Shown in pieces: positions 53,049 through 60,949 of a DNA stretch of 64,000 nucleotides. The notes under the pieces were generated by a model, which was not told the origin of the DNA, made no database searches, and was given only the letters and a program-made list of their open reading frames with translations. Source of the stretch: JAWPMT01 sp965267435 (lineage in GTDB: Bacteria > Bacteroidota > Bacteroidia > Cytophagales > Cyclobacteriaceae); NCBI GenBank assembly GCA_965267435.1, contig OZ253960.1, positions 62,001 through 126,000 on the forward strand, read 5' to 3'. Made by a program: the position numbers and the translations under genes. Positions within the stretch are counted from its first letter, which is position 1. Every line of letters starts with the position of its first letter.

Positions 53049-53720
53049 ATGCGGTTTCGACAATCCGAGCCTACTTATGCTTCACCCTATCGATGGGCCC
53101 TGACAGTGACATGTTTGATGGTGGTGATGTCTGTTCAGGCCCAGTTTGGCGTAGGTATTTTCGGCGGAAGCGTCGCCACAGAGTTTTCAGGGATTAGGTC
53201 CAGTGAAGGGCGTTTTGGGTTCCAGGTAGGCTACACTGTGGGGGTCCAGACCGATTACTACCTCAACAAGGATGTGACGCTCAGTCTGGGTATTTCTCTA
53301 TTGGATGAGCGAGGGAATGTGAGTGTTCTTGATGAATCAGATCCCGAAAATCCAGTCTTCAAGGATACGTTTGACATTAGCATCAAGCAATTGGTTTTAC
53401 CCGCGACCTTTCGCATCATCACCAATAATCAACGTTGGCATTTCATAGGAGGTGTATCCTTCAACTTTCCACTCACTTTGAGGTCCATTAGTGAGACCGA
53501 GTTCAACGGAGACGACCTGCTCAGGAGTTTCAACTTGGGATATCTTACCGGTATTGGGTATCGATTCAAGAAGCAGAAGTGGGGGACGCTGCACCTTGAA
53601 GTTCGTTATTCGCAGAGTCTCATGCATCTCACGACCCCTGAGGACCCCATACTATCGAAGTTGAAATCGAGCCAGTCCACTTTTACTGTCGTTTATTTCC
53701 CGCCATTTCTGACTCCATGA
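53049..53720 (+). CDS. Outer-membrane beta-barrel protein (PorT-like fold)
   Basis: 223 aa with a signal peptide (WALTVTCLMVVMSVQAQ) and alternating strands: GVGIFGGSVATEFSGI, FGFQVGYTVGVQTDYYLNKDVTLSLGI, then TGIGYRFKKQKWGTLHLEVRYSQSL. This is the eight-stranded OmpW/PorT-like barrel type. Function unknown. It overlaps the next barrel gene by four bases (ATGA). Confidence 0.78.
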   Translation: MRFRQSEPTYASPYRWALTVTCLMVVMSVQAQFGVGIFGGSVATEFSGIRSSEGRFGFQVGYTVGVQTDYYLNKDVTLSLGISLLDERGNVSVLDESDPENPVFKDTFDISIKQLVLPATFRIITNNQRWHFIGGVSFNFPLTLRSISETEFNGDDLLRSFNLGYLTGIGYRFKKQKWGTLHLEVRYSQSLMHLTTPEDPILSKLKSSQSTFTVVYFPPFLTP

Positions 53721-54634
53721 GAAAGATCGTCTACATCATTGCATGGCTTGCAGCGACCGCGGCTTTGGGGCAGTCCAAACTGCCCACCTTGGGCGACCAT
53801 GTATTTGTCCCCCAGGACGCTATCAAAAACCCTCAGCCCGTTTCCTTTTTCAGCATGACCGTCGGCCTTCAGGAGTCGGACGATTTCCCCATAGACATTG
53901 GGATTCCCAGCTTGATCGGTGCTGGACAGTTAAATGGAGAGATAGTTTTTGCGGACATCGGTGTAAAGGCCTCCGTCAGACTCAAGGATTGGATTTCCTG
54001 GAGGGTGAGCTACAATGCCGTAGTGCGTGTTGGTACTGATATACCGAGTGTGCTGGTGCAAGGCATCAATTCCATTGCTGCTTACGAATCACTTTGGCAG
54101 ATTAGGGTGCTGCATCTACCCAAATTCACCATGGCGACGACTTTTGGCTTCAATAGGATTGATGGGGATTTCGTTGATATCGCAGGCCTTGTGGAGAGTA
54201 TCCGCAACGGTGACCCCAATCCCTCTGCCAACAAGAAGGTGCGATCGCTCACTGGTGAAGTGGGTCTTTCCAGCGCCTATGCTGTCAATAGCGTTATCGG
54301 AATCATGCTTGAGGGGGATGTTGAGATTGGTGATCATGTCGATGTGCAGAATGCCCGAGTGTTTTGGAGAGCCGCCGCGTCGATCGACTTCAACTTCAAT
54401 GAGCGATACAACTTTCCCCTCGGTATTGCTGTGACTGGACATTCGACGACATTGCCGGAGTTTGTGGTGCCCACCAGGAGGCAAGCATTTGGTGCCCTTC
54501 TTCGGTTTGCATACACAGGCTCAGATGTTTTTGCCATCGGCCTTGCCACTGGCAATAGTTGGTTCCCATTGGAGAGGGTGGATGATAGAACGACGTTCAC
54601 CGGATTTCAACTGAACGGCAGATTTTTCTTTTGA
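53717..54634 (+). CDS. Putative outer-membrane beta-barrel protein
   Basis: 305 aa. Signal peptide (VYIIAWLAATAALGQS), then aromatic-alternating strands throughout, ending with FQLNGRFFF; a terminal Phe is typical of barrel proteins. I do not recognise the family. Coupled to the preceding barrel by a 4-base overlap, so the two are likely partners. Confidence 0.65.
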   Translation: MRKIVYIIAWLAATAALGQSKLPTLGDHVFVPQDAIKNPQPVSFFSMTVGLQESDDFPIDIGIPSLIGAGQLNGEIVFADIGVKASVRLKDWISWRVSYNAVVRVGTDIPSVLVQGINSIAAYESLWQIRVLHLPKFTMATTFGFNRIDGDFVDIAGLVESIRNGDPNPSANKKVRSLTGEVGLSSAYAVNSVIGIMLEGDVEIGDHVDVQNARVFWRAAASIDFNFNERYNFPLGIAVTGHSTTLPEFVVPTRRQAFGALLRFAYTGSDVFAIGLATGNSWFPLERVDDRTTFTGFQLNGRFFF

Positions 54635-54799
54635 CATCGCCTTAGGGCGCAGTACGTACTAAGGGAGTTAGTATGTGGACGGGCGGTAAAAGGAGACTCA
54701 GTCGTCGTAAGGGATTTCTCCCAGTACCTTCGTCTGTCTATTTTTACTCCTCCAAATTCAACCATACTTGAAGGGCGCATTCATCATCCACCGCAAGTC

Positions 54800-55804
54800 G
54801 TGATCGATCACTTTCCAGTTCAGTACTCTACGCTTTCGGCCAAGGCACTGGCCTCCTTTGTCGAGAAGAGATACCATGGCAGAGGGGTATCCTGTAGGTT
54901 TTTGCAGCACGGTGTCAGTGACGCGTACGTCATCGGCGTGCAAGACGGAGCGAAGTATGTGCTGAAAGTCTATAGGGGCAATCACCGTCAGATCAACGAG
55001 CTCAGGGGTGAGGTGGAGTTATTGGACATACTGCATGAGCACGGGGCCAACGTATCGTACGTGATCAAGGACCAGTTTGGGGATCAGATCCAGGAATTCA
55101 ATGCCCCGGAAGGACCCCGATATGGCATTCTCTTTAGCTACGCGCAGGGCCGGTCCATCCGTGAGCTCTCTGACGACCAGGTGCGGATTGTGGGCCGGGA
55201 GATGGCCTACAATCACAACATCACCTCTCAAATAGAGCTTTCGTTCAAGCGCAAGAGCTACGATATTGACACCACCCTGATCACACCTATTCAGTCGCTC
55301 GAAACGGCTTTCGAGACGTTTCCCGAAGGCTACGATTATCTCAAATCACTCAGCGAGCGACTGATAAGGAAGATGGCCGGATTCGATGCGCAATTCTGGA
55401 ATTTTGGCTATTGCCACTATGACTACCTGCCCAAGAACTTTCACTTCGATGAGCAAAACAACTTCACGCTGTTCGATTTTGATTTTGCTGGCAAGGGGCC
55501 ATTGGTAAATGACCTGGCATCTTTCCAGGTGCACTTTTTCCTGCAGGAGATTCAGTCCATTTTGTCACCGGAGGAGGCGGAGCGCCAGTGGCAATTGTTT
55601 CTTAAGGCATACAGGGAAGGTTGTGAGATTTCGGACGAAGAGATTGCAGCCATTCCGTACCTGGGGCTGATGTTCTGGACGTTTTATTTGGGCTACCAAT
55701 ATGAGCACTACGACGATTGGTCCAACTTCTTCTTCAACGATGCCCACCTCCATCGCATGATCGGATGGCTGAAGCGGTGGGAGGAGATGTACTGCCAGTT
55801 TTGA
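54800..55804 (+). CDS. Aminoglycoside-phosphotransferase-like kinase
   Basis: 334 aa from GTG. The APH fold is seen as the ATP-lysine segment YVLKVYRG, then the catalytic loop YCHYDYLPKNFHF (HxDxxxxN form) and the metal-binding LFDFDFAGKGP. Members phosphorylate small molecules (choline, homoserine, sugars) or proteins. Nothing in the context picks a substrate, so it should not be called a resistance gene. Cytoplasmic. Confidence 0.82.
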   Translation: MIDHFPVQYSTLSAKALASFVEKRYHGRGVSCRFLQHGVSDAYVIGVQDGAKYVLKVYRGNHRQINELRGEVELLDILHEHGANVSYVIKDQFGDQIQEFNAPEGPRYGILFSYAQGRSIRELSDDQVRIVGREMAYNHNITSQIELSFKRKSYDIDTTLITPIQSLETAFETFPEGYDYLKSLSERLIRKMAGFDAQFWNFGYCHYDYLPKNFHFDEQNNFTLFDFDFAGKGPLVNDLASFQVHFFLQEIQSILSPEEAERQWQLFLKAYREGCEISDEEIAAIPYLGLMFWTFYLGYQYEHYDDWSNFFFNDAHLHRMIGWLKRWEEMYCQF

Positions 55805-55811
55805 CGCGACG

Positions 55812-55844
55812 AAAAAAAAGCAGACCTAAGAAGGCCTGCCTTTT
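55812..55844. terminator. Bidirectional terminator
   Basis: GCAGACCT/AGGCCTGC (one mismatch, 4-base loop) is flanked by AAAAAAAA on the left and CTTTTC on the right. It therefore gives a T-tract on both strands, serving the APH gene (plus) and the FadL gene (minus). Confidence 0.8.
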
Positions 55845-55871
55845 CATGATAAGTGTTTATAAAGCAAGGTT

Positions 55872-57125
55872 TTAGAACCTGAATCCGAGTGAGAATTCCC
55901 ACTGATCCATTTCTAGTGATATATGTTGTCCGGGGTCCAATGGATTGGTGCCGGTAACTTCCTTGGAGAAGCCACGCATCATCGCGAACGTCACTTCATT
56001 CTTATCTCCGATCATTCGGGAGAGACCTATTGTGGCATGATTTTCAATAACGCCGGGAGCCAGGATGTTGAACAGCACTTCGCTGTCAGGGATTGGCTGA
56101 TTGCCAGTAGAGAAGCCAGCTCTGAACTTCCACTTGTCCACGCCTCGAAACTCCGTACCCAGTTTGTATACAGTCATATCTTCCCAGCCAAAACCGGCGC
56201 CACCGGCGCTGCCGAGAGGACTACCATCCATAGTCAGATTGCTGAGCGGATTGTTGATGGCGGGAATGTCACTGTACAGGATTTGCTGTACGTCGAACGC
56301 AAACATCCAGTTGGTCATTTCGTAAGCAAGACCTGCGGTCCATGTCGATGGGATATCAAAACTACCTTCACCGGCAAAAAGCCCTGCGTAGTTTTCGAAT
56401 TGGCCCATATTGATGCGGGATTGATAGCTTGCTCCGAACTTAAGACCACCGGGAAGTGATCCCATATAGCCTACTTTGAAGCCGTAGCCAAATGAGTTGT
56501 CAGTGCCAGTGCCGGTCAGATTCTCAGGGTCTTGAGAGAACATGGCGAAGGATTCCAGCCCTGTGGCCTCAAATGTTTGGTACGCAAGAATGAGAGATAC
56601 ACCCACGCTATGGCCTTCGGCGAGTTTACGGGCGAAAGAGGCATTCAAGAACATTTGGGCAAGATTTACGCCAGTGGGCTCAGCTCCATAGAATACAGGC
56701 GTTGGGTATTCAGTATTCATACCACCATTGCCGTAGAAAGCAACACCCAGGGCGCTCTTTTCGCCGAGTTCGAAATTGGCACCAATTGCGGGAATGAAGA
56801 AAATAGGCTTGTCACTCTCCACCGAACCGGGAGTCAGCCCAAACGCGGGAGGACCTGATGGATTGCCGGTGATTGTGAATTGACGGCTAGGAGCGAAAAG
56901 TGAGACTTCCGCATCGAATCGTGTGCCGAGATAGGTAAGGCCCGCGGGGTTGTTGGCTGCACCGATGGAGCTGTAGGGTATGGCAATGCCCGCTCCGGCC
57001 AGTGCTTTGTAGCGGATACCGTAGCCATGACTGAAGTATCCATTAGTAGCGAAAACATATCCTGAAATGAAAAGCACAAGTGCCGCCGATAGGCAGATCT
57101 TATGCACGAGTAGAGATGGTTTCAT
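55872..57125 (-). CDS. OmpP1/FadL-family outer-membrane channel
   Basis: 417 aa from the KPSLLVHK start; the frame extends upstream but without a signal. Signal peptide (ICLSAALVLFISGYVFATNG), then the N-terminal FadL motif YGIRYKALAGAGIAIPYSSIGAANNPAGL and a strand-rich barrel ending WEFSLGFRF. FadL-type channels take up long-chain fatty acids and hydrophobic compounds. It has its own terminator at 55812-55844. Confidence 0.87.
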   Translation of the reverse strand: MKPSLLVHKICLSAALVLFISGYVFATNGYFSHGYGIRYKALAGAGIAIPYSSIGAANNPAGLTYLGTRFDAEVSLFAPSRQFTITGNPSGPPAFGLTPGSVESDKPIFFIPAIGANFELGEKSALGVAFYGNGGMNTEYPTPVFYGAEPTGVNLAQMFLNASFARKLAEGHSVGVSLILAYQTFEATGLESFAMFSQDPENLTGTGTDNSFGYGFKVGYMGSLPGGLKFGASYQSRINMGQFENYAGLFAGEGSFDIPSTWTAGLAYEMTNWMFAFDVQQILYSDIPAINNPLSNLTMDGSPLGSAGGAGFGWEDMTVYKLGTEFRGVDKWKFRAGFSTGNQPIPDSEVLFNILAPGVIENHATIGLSRMIGDKNEVTFAMMRGFSKEVTGTNPLDPGQHISLEMDQWEFSLGFRF

Positions 57126-57279
57126 GGTATATATGGATTGATTTTTCTGCGAATCAACCCCACAATGCCCAGACTTATTATGATGGCCCTCACAGTACAA
57201 AATGAGGTTCGTCACTCAATAACAAAAGGCCGGTGAAATGCCTCGGAAATAAGTTATAATGTGTTGGTTCCCAGAGGTG

Positions 57280-58317
57280 TCAATCCGAAAGTGCGTTCGC
57301 CAGAAAAGTGGACTTTGTCAATAGCCACAAGAGGAAAAAGCAGATGACCCACTTCAGGTAGATTGGGTAGTAGTCGGTGGTATCCTTGTATCGGGATTCT
57401 TTTATCTCGGCTTTCTCGAGCTGGTCTATCTCCCGGAATACGGCCTCCAGGGCACGGTTATCCGACACTCTGTAAAACTTGCCGTTACCGATATTGGCAA
57501 TCTCACGGAGGTTCGTCTCGTCCAGGGTGTTTTCCACATAATTGGGCTGCCCGAAGAAGTTGGTCCCAAAGGGTACTCGTCCTTCTTTGCCTATGGCGAT
57601 GGTATAGATTTTTACATTGTAGGCCGCGGCGAGTTTGGCAGCGGTGATGGGATCGATATTCCCAGCAGTATTGTCCCCGTCACTCAGCAGTATCAGCACC
57701 TTCGACTGGCTGTCTGATTCCCTCAGACGGTTGGTAGATACCGCCAGCGCACTACCTATCGCTGTCCCGCTGTTTTCGATCAGCTCAAAGGAAATGTCAC
57801 TGATGTAATTCTGCAGTAGCTCATAGTCAGTGGTGAGTGGCGATCGGGAATAAGCATCTCCTGAAAAGATCACAAGACCGATACGGTCCTGAAACCTGCC
57901 GGCAACGAAATCCCTGGCCACGTCTTTTGCCGCCTCTAGCCGGTTGGGCCGGAAGTCCTCTATGCGCATTGACTCGGAGATGTCAATGGTCAGCATGATG
58001 TCGATGCCTTCGCTCCACTGCTCCACTTGTTCGTTCGTCGTCTGCGGACGCGCCATGCACACCACCAAACCCATGAGCGCAAGTACGAAGAAGACTGGAG
58101 GAATAAAGCGCAGATAACTGATGGCGCTGCTGTGGAGGTCCCGCTTCGATAGTGCGATTGGCAGGTTTTGCCGTAGGCGCAAAGTCCATAACCAACGGAA
58201 AACGAAAAACAGCGGAATCAGTGCGAGCGCCCAAAACCATATAGGATTTTCCCACTCAAAGCTTTGGAGCCTTTCGGGTGTAAACCAGCGTGTCGAAACC
58301 CAGGATTCTTGTTCCAC
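57280..58317 (-). CDS. VWA-domain membrane protein (BatA-like)
   Basis: 345 aa from GTG. Two N-terminal membrane helices (WFWALALIPLFFVFRWLW and FIPPVFFVLALMGLVV), a von Willebrand A domain with MIDAS motif DISES at about 109-113 and a C-terminal helix (WVICFFLLWLL). It is the BatA type of Bacteroidota aerotolerance clusters; the metal site is intact. It is three bases downstream of the previous gene on the same strand. Confidence 0.85.
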   Translation of the reverse strand: MEQESWVSTRWFTPERLQSFEWENPIWFWALALIPLFFVFRWLWTLRLRQNLPIALSKRDLHSSAISYLRFIPPVFFVLALMGLVVCMARPQTTNEQVEQWSEGIDIMLTIDISESMRIEDFRPNRLEAAKDVARDFVAGRFQDRIGLVIFSGDAYSRSPLTTDYELLQNYISDISFELIENSGTAIGSALAVSTNRLRESDSQSKVLILLSDGDNTAGNIDPITAAKLAAAYNVKIYTIAIGKEGRVPFGTNFFGQPNYVENTLDETNLREIANIGNGKFYRVSDNRALEAVFREIDQLEKAEIKESRYKDTTDYYPIYLKWVICFFLLWLLTKSTFLANALSD

Positions 58318-58320
58318 TTT

Positions 58321-59625
58321 TTAGTTTTTTGCTCTATTTAGAAGTTCCTGGGTCACGTCTTTTCCGCCTGTAAGATTTACCTGCAGGCTGCGAAGAGAAA
58401 ACAGTGGCCCCCATGGGATACCCCACCACCCGAACAGGACAGTGATCAGTGTATAAACGAATCCTTGCGTAAAGGCATTCTCATCGTGCTTCAGGAATTT
58501 GACCTTGGATGATCGCCTAAATGTCATAACAATAATGGAAATCGTGTATTGGAAAATGACAAATCGCCCTCCCAATTGCAGTTCCCTTTCAAGCTCGTCT
58601 CTCGATAGGCCAAATTGTGTGACCTCCGGCTTCTCAATGACCGCTTCCTCCTTTGCGGGTTTGAACCACATGGCTTTCTTATCGCCGGCACCGACTTCCT
58701 TTTGGGCCTTGGGAACGACCTCCGTCTGCCCGTCCTTGACCTTGTCTACGACCATAGAGTACCGGTGCTGTGTAAAGTCTTCGATATCCTGAAATTTCTT
58801 AAAGATCTCCAGCTGGGTGATCTTACCATATACTGTGCGATCGATTACCTTCAGCGTGTCCCGAAGTTCAGCATTGTTGTTATTCTCCAGGATTTCCTTG
58901 GTTGTGAGCTTTTTGTAGGGACGCTTTTCCAGCCGCTCCATGTAGGTCTTCCAGGTTGACAGTGCTTGCTCCGCCAGTTCGGGTTCAGGTTGGTCTTGTA
59001 GTTCCCGAATGAACTGCGTGATGGCCTCAGAGAAGGACTCATAATCCTTGCGTAGGCGTCGGAGTAACAAAGCCTGCCGGATCCTCGGCCCAAAAATCAG
59101 CAGCACAGCCACGACAACTATGAATACAACTACGATTATGATCCACAGCAAGGGATAGTTGAACTGTCGGGCCACGTCGATGTAACTCAAATTCGTTTTC
59201 AATACCGTGGAGTCCGTGACCACCGGTGCCAGTTCTTTGAAGTAGATAGAGTCGAGATTGCTGGTAATGACCACTGAGTCAGCTCCGCTCAAAACGAGGG
59301 CGTCCAGTTTCAGGTACTGCACGGCATCGATCTCAAAGGACTGCACTGTGTATGCCGCGCTGTCGAAAGCAAGGCCTGACCGAATTTCTGTGGGAACAAA
59401 CTCTCGGGCTACCAGTTCGAAGGGACTAAAGTTGTAGTTGCTGTCCGGAAGAAGCAATTCCAGGTTGGTAGGGTACGAGGCGCGCAACCAGAACTGCACT
59501 TCCTCGCCGATGCCAAGGCTGTCCTGGACAAATCCACCTTCAATTTGGATCTCCTGTCCGAATGTTGGGGCACAAGTCAGCAGCAGGCCCCAAACAGCCA
59601 ATACCTTACCGAGTCCTCTGTGCAT
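58321..59625 (-). CDS. Bat-cluster membrane protein, unknown function
   Basis: 434 aa with a signal peptide (VLAVWGLLLTCAPTFGQE), a periplasmic beta domain to about 150, a helix (LWIIIVVVFIVVVAVLLIF), a long charged cytoplasmic helical region (FIRELQDQPEPELAEQAL) and a C-terminal helix/WGIPWGPLFSL motif. It resembles proteins encoded between DUF58 and BatA genes. The ATG lies 20 bases inside the end of the DUF58 gene. Confidence 0.7.
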   Translation of the reverse strand: MHRGLGKVLAVWGLLLTCAPTFGQEIQIEGGFVQDSLGIGEEVQFWLRASYPTNLELLLPDSNYNFSPFELVAREFVPTEIRSGLAFDSAAYTVQSFEIDAVQYLKLDALVLSGADSVVITSNLDSIYFKELAPVVTDSTVLKTNLSYIDVARQFNYPLLWIIIVVVFIVVVAVLLIFGPRIRQALLLRRLRKDYESFSEAITQFIRELQDQPEPELAEQALSTWKTYMERLEKRPYKKLTTKEILENNNNAELRDTLKVIDRTVYGKITQLEIFKKFQDIEDFTQHRYSMVVDKVKDGQTEVVPKAQKEVGAGDKKAMWFKPAKEEAVIEKPEVTQFGLSRDELERELQLGGRFVIFQYTISIIVMTFRRSSKVKFLKHDENAFTQGFVYTLITVLFGWWGIPWGPLFSLRSLQVNLTGGKDVTQELLNRAKN

Positions 59626-60490
59626 TCTTCTGATTCCTTACTTTGAATAGCTTGATGAGATCCGGCACATAGTCCCGGGAAGTATCAATGGCAAGGTAGT
59701 TGACGTCGTTGCGATGGCAGAAGTTCTCCAGCGATTCCGTATTGCCATGGTGCGTCTGGTGAAATACTCTTTTGAAACTTTGGTCGCTCGTGTTGACCCA
59801 GATGTTTTTGCCCGACTCTTTTTCGTAAAGCGGCACAATGCCCAGACTCGGGAATAGCGACTCCCTTGGGTCAAAGAGGTGGATGACGATGAGATCGTGT
59901 TTTCGGGCCATGCCCCTCAGATCGTGCACGTAGTCCTCGTCCACAAAGTCAGAGATGAAAAAGATGATACTTCTCCGCTTCAGTAAGCCTAGGACAAATT
60001 TGATCGCCCCCGACAGATTGGTCTTTCGGGACTTGGGCTTCAAAGTGAAGAGTGCATCGAATATCTCGTAGGCGTGCTTTTGGCCCTTTGCCGGTCGGAT
60101 GTATTTTTCCCTCTGATCAGAGTAGCACAGCAATCCCACCTGGCTGCTTTCTTTGATAGCGGAAAATGATAGCAATGCGGCGATCTCCTTGCCTATGTCA
60201 ATTTTCTGCGACCCGTCTTTGCCTATTTCTTGAGAAGCTGAGACATCCAGTAGAAAGAAAACCGTCTGCTCCTTCTCCTCTTTAAACGTCTTTACGAACG
60301 TTCCATGCCCCTTGGCCGTGACGTTCCAATCAATGGTTCTGACGTCGTCGCCATACTGGTATTGGCGTACATCGTCAAACTCAAGTCCAGAACCTTTGAA
60401 TATCGACTGGAAGTCCCCCTGCATCTGGGAGTTGATCGCCTTTCTAACCTTTATCTCGTACCTTCTTAGCTTCTTGAGGATTTCCTTCAT
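59606..60490 (-). CDS. DUF58 domain protein
   Basis: 294 aa. The family core YGDDVRTIDWNVTAKGHGTFVKTF is followed by a VWA-like segment (FFLLDVSASQ, IIFFISDFVDEDYV). In Bat clusters this protein lies between MoxR and BatA, probably as a MoxR partner. Here it is the first gene and is separated from the divergent lipoprotein by 50 bases, so no moxR is adjacent. A TAATTTTG promoter element is 20 bases upstream. Confidence 0.87.
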   Translation of the reverse strand: MKEILKKLRRYEIKVRKAINSQMQGDFQSIFKGSGLEFDDVRQYQYGDDVRTIDWNVTAKGHGTFVKTFKEEKEQTVFFLLDVSASQEIGKDGSQKIDIGKEIAALLSFSAIKESSQVGLLCYSDQREKYIRPAKGQKHAYEIFDALFTLKPKSRKTNLSGAIKFVLGLLKRRSIIFFISDFVDEDYVHDLRGMARKHDLIVIHLFDPRESLFPSLGIVPLYEKESGKNIWVNTSDQSFKRVFHQTHHGNTESLENFCHRNDVNYLAIDTSRDYVPDLIKLFKVRNQKNAQRTR

Positions 60491-60510
60491 CCAAGGTAGT
60501 TTTGCGAAAC

Positions 60511-60518
60511 CAAAATTA
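60511..60518 (-). promoter_or_regulatory. TAnnTTTG promoter element of the Bat cluster
   Basis: The minus strand reads TAATTTTG 20 bases before the DUF58 ATG, a perfect fit to the Bacteroidota -7 consensus. No TTTG -33 box 19 bases upstream was seen. Confidence 0.5.
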
Positions 60519-60540
60519 TAAGTAGTTTGGTTAACCGCTG

Positions 60541-60948
60541 GTGAAAGGCATTATATTTTCCGCTATCGATTTGATAATAACAATTTTTAACACTTTGGGC
60601 AGGCAGAGGACGGTTTGGATGGTAATAATGACCTTGATACTCTGGGGGTGTGCGTCGAAGCCGACCCCTCCCGACAACCTCCTGTCAAAGGAAGAAATGA
60701 CCGCCATTTTGCTGGAGGTGCATGTGTTGGAGTCCAAGGTGAGTAGGCGTTCGGTCAAACGCGATAGCCTGCAGTTGGTGTATGACCATTATGAAGGGAT
60801 GCTCTTTGAGGAGATGAATGTGGACACAGCCGCTTACAATGCGAGCATACGCTTTTACATAGCCAACCCTGACCAGCTTGCCGAAATCTATGAGGCAGTG
60901 GTTGATAGCCTGCAGTTGCGATCGAAAAACAGAATTCCTGAGGACTGA
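60541..60948 (+). CDS. DUF4296 lipoprotein
   Basis: Up to 135 aa. The lipobox LILWGC is followed by a helical domain with LLSKEEMTAILLEVHVLESKV and FYIANPDQLAEIYEAVVDSL, the DUF4296 pattern. The start is uncertain: the GTG at 60541 gives a long N-terminus, while TTG 60595 or ATG 60619 give a more usual lipoprotein signal. Coupled to mutS2 one base downstream. Confidence 0.78.
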   Translation: MKGIIFSAIDLIITIFNTLGRQRTVWMVIMTLILWGCASKPTPPDNLLSKEEMTAILLEVHVLESKVSRRSVKRDSLQLVYDHYEGMLFEEMNVDTAAYNASIRFYIANPDQLAEIYEAVVDSLQLRSKNRIPED

Positions 60949-60949
60949 C

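Noticed and set aside
54800..55804. Aminoglycoside-resistance gene
   Set aside because: Only the general APH kinase fold is supported; no resistance-type specificity motif or mobile context is present.
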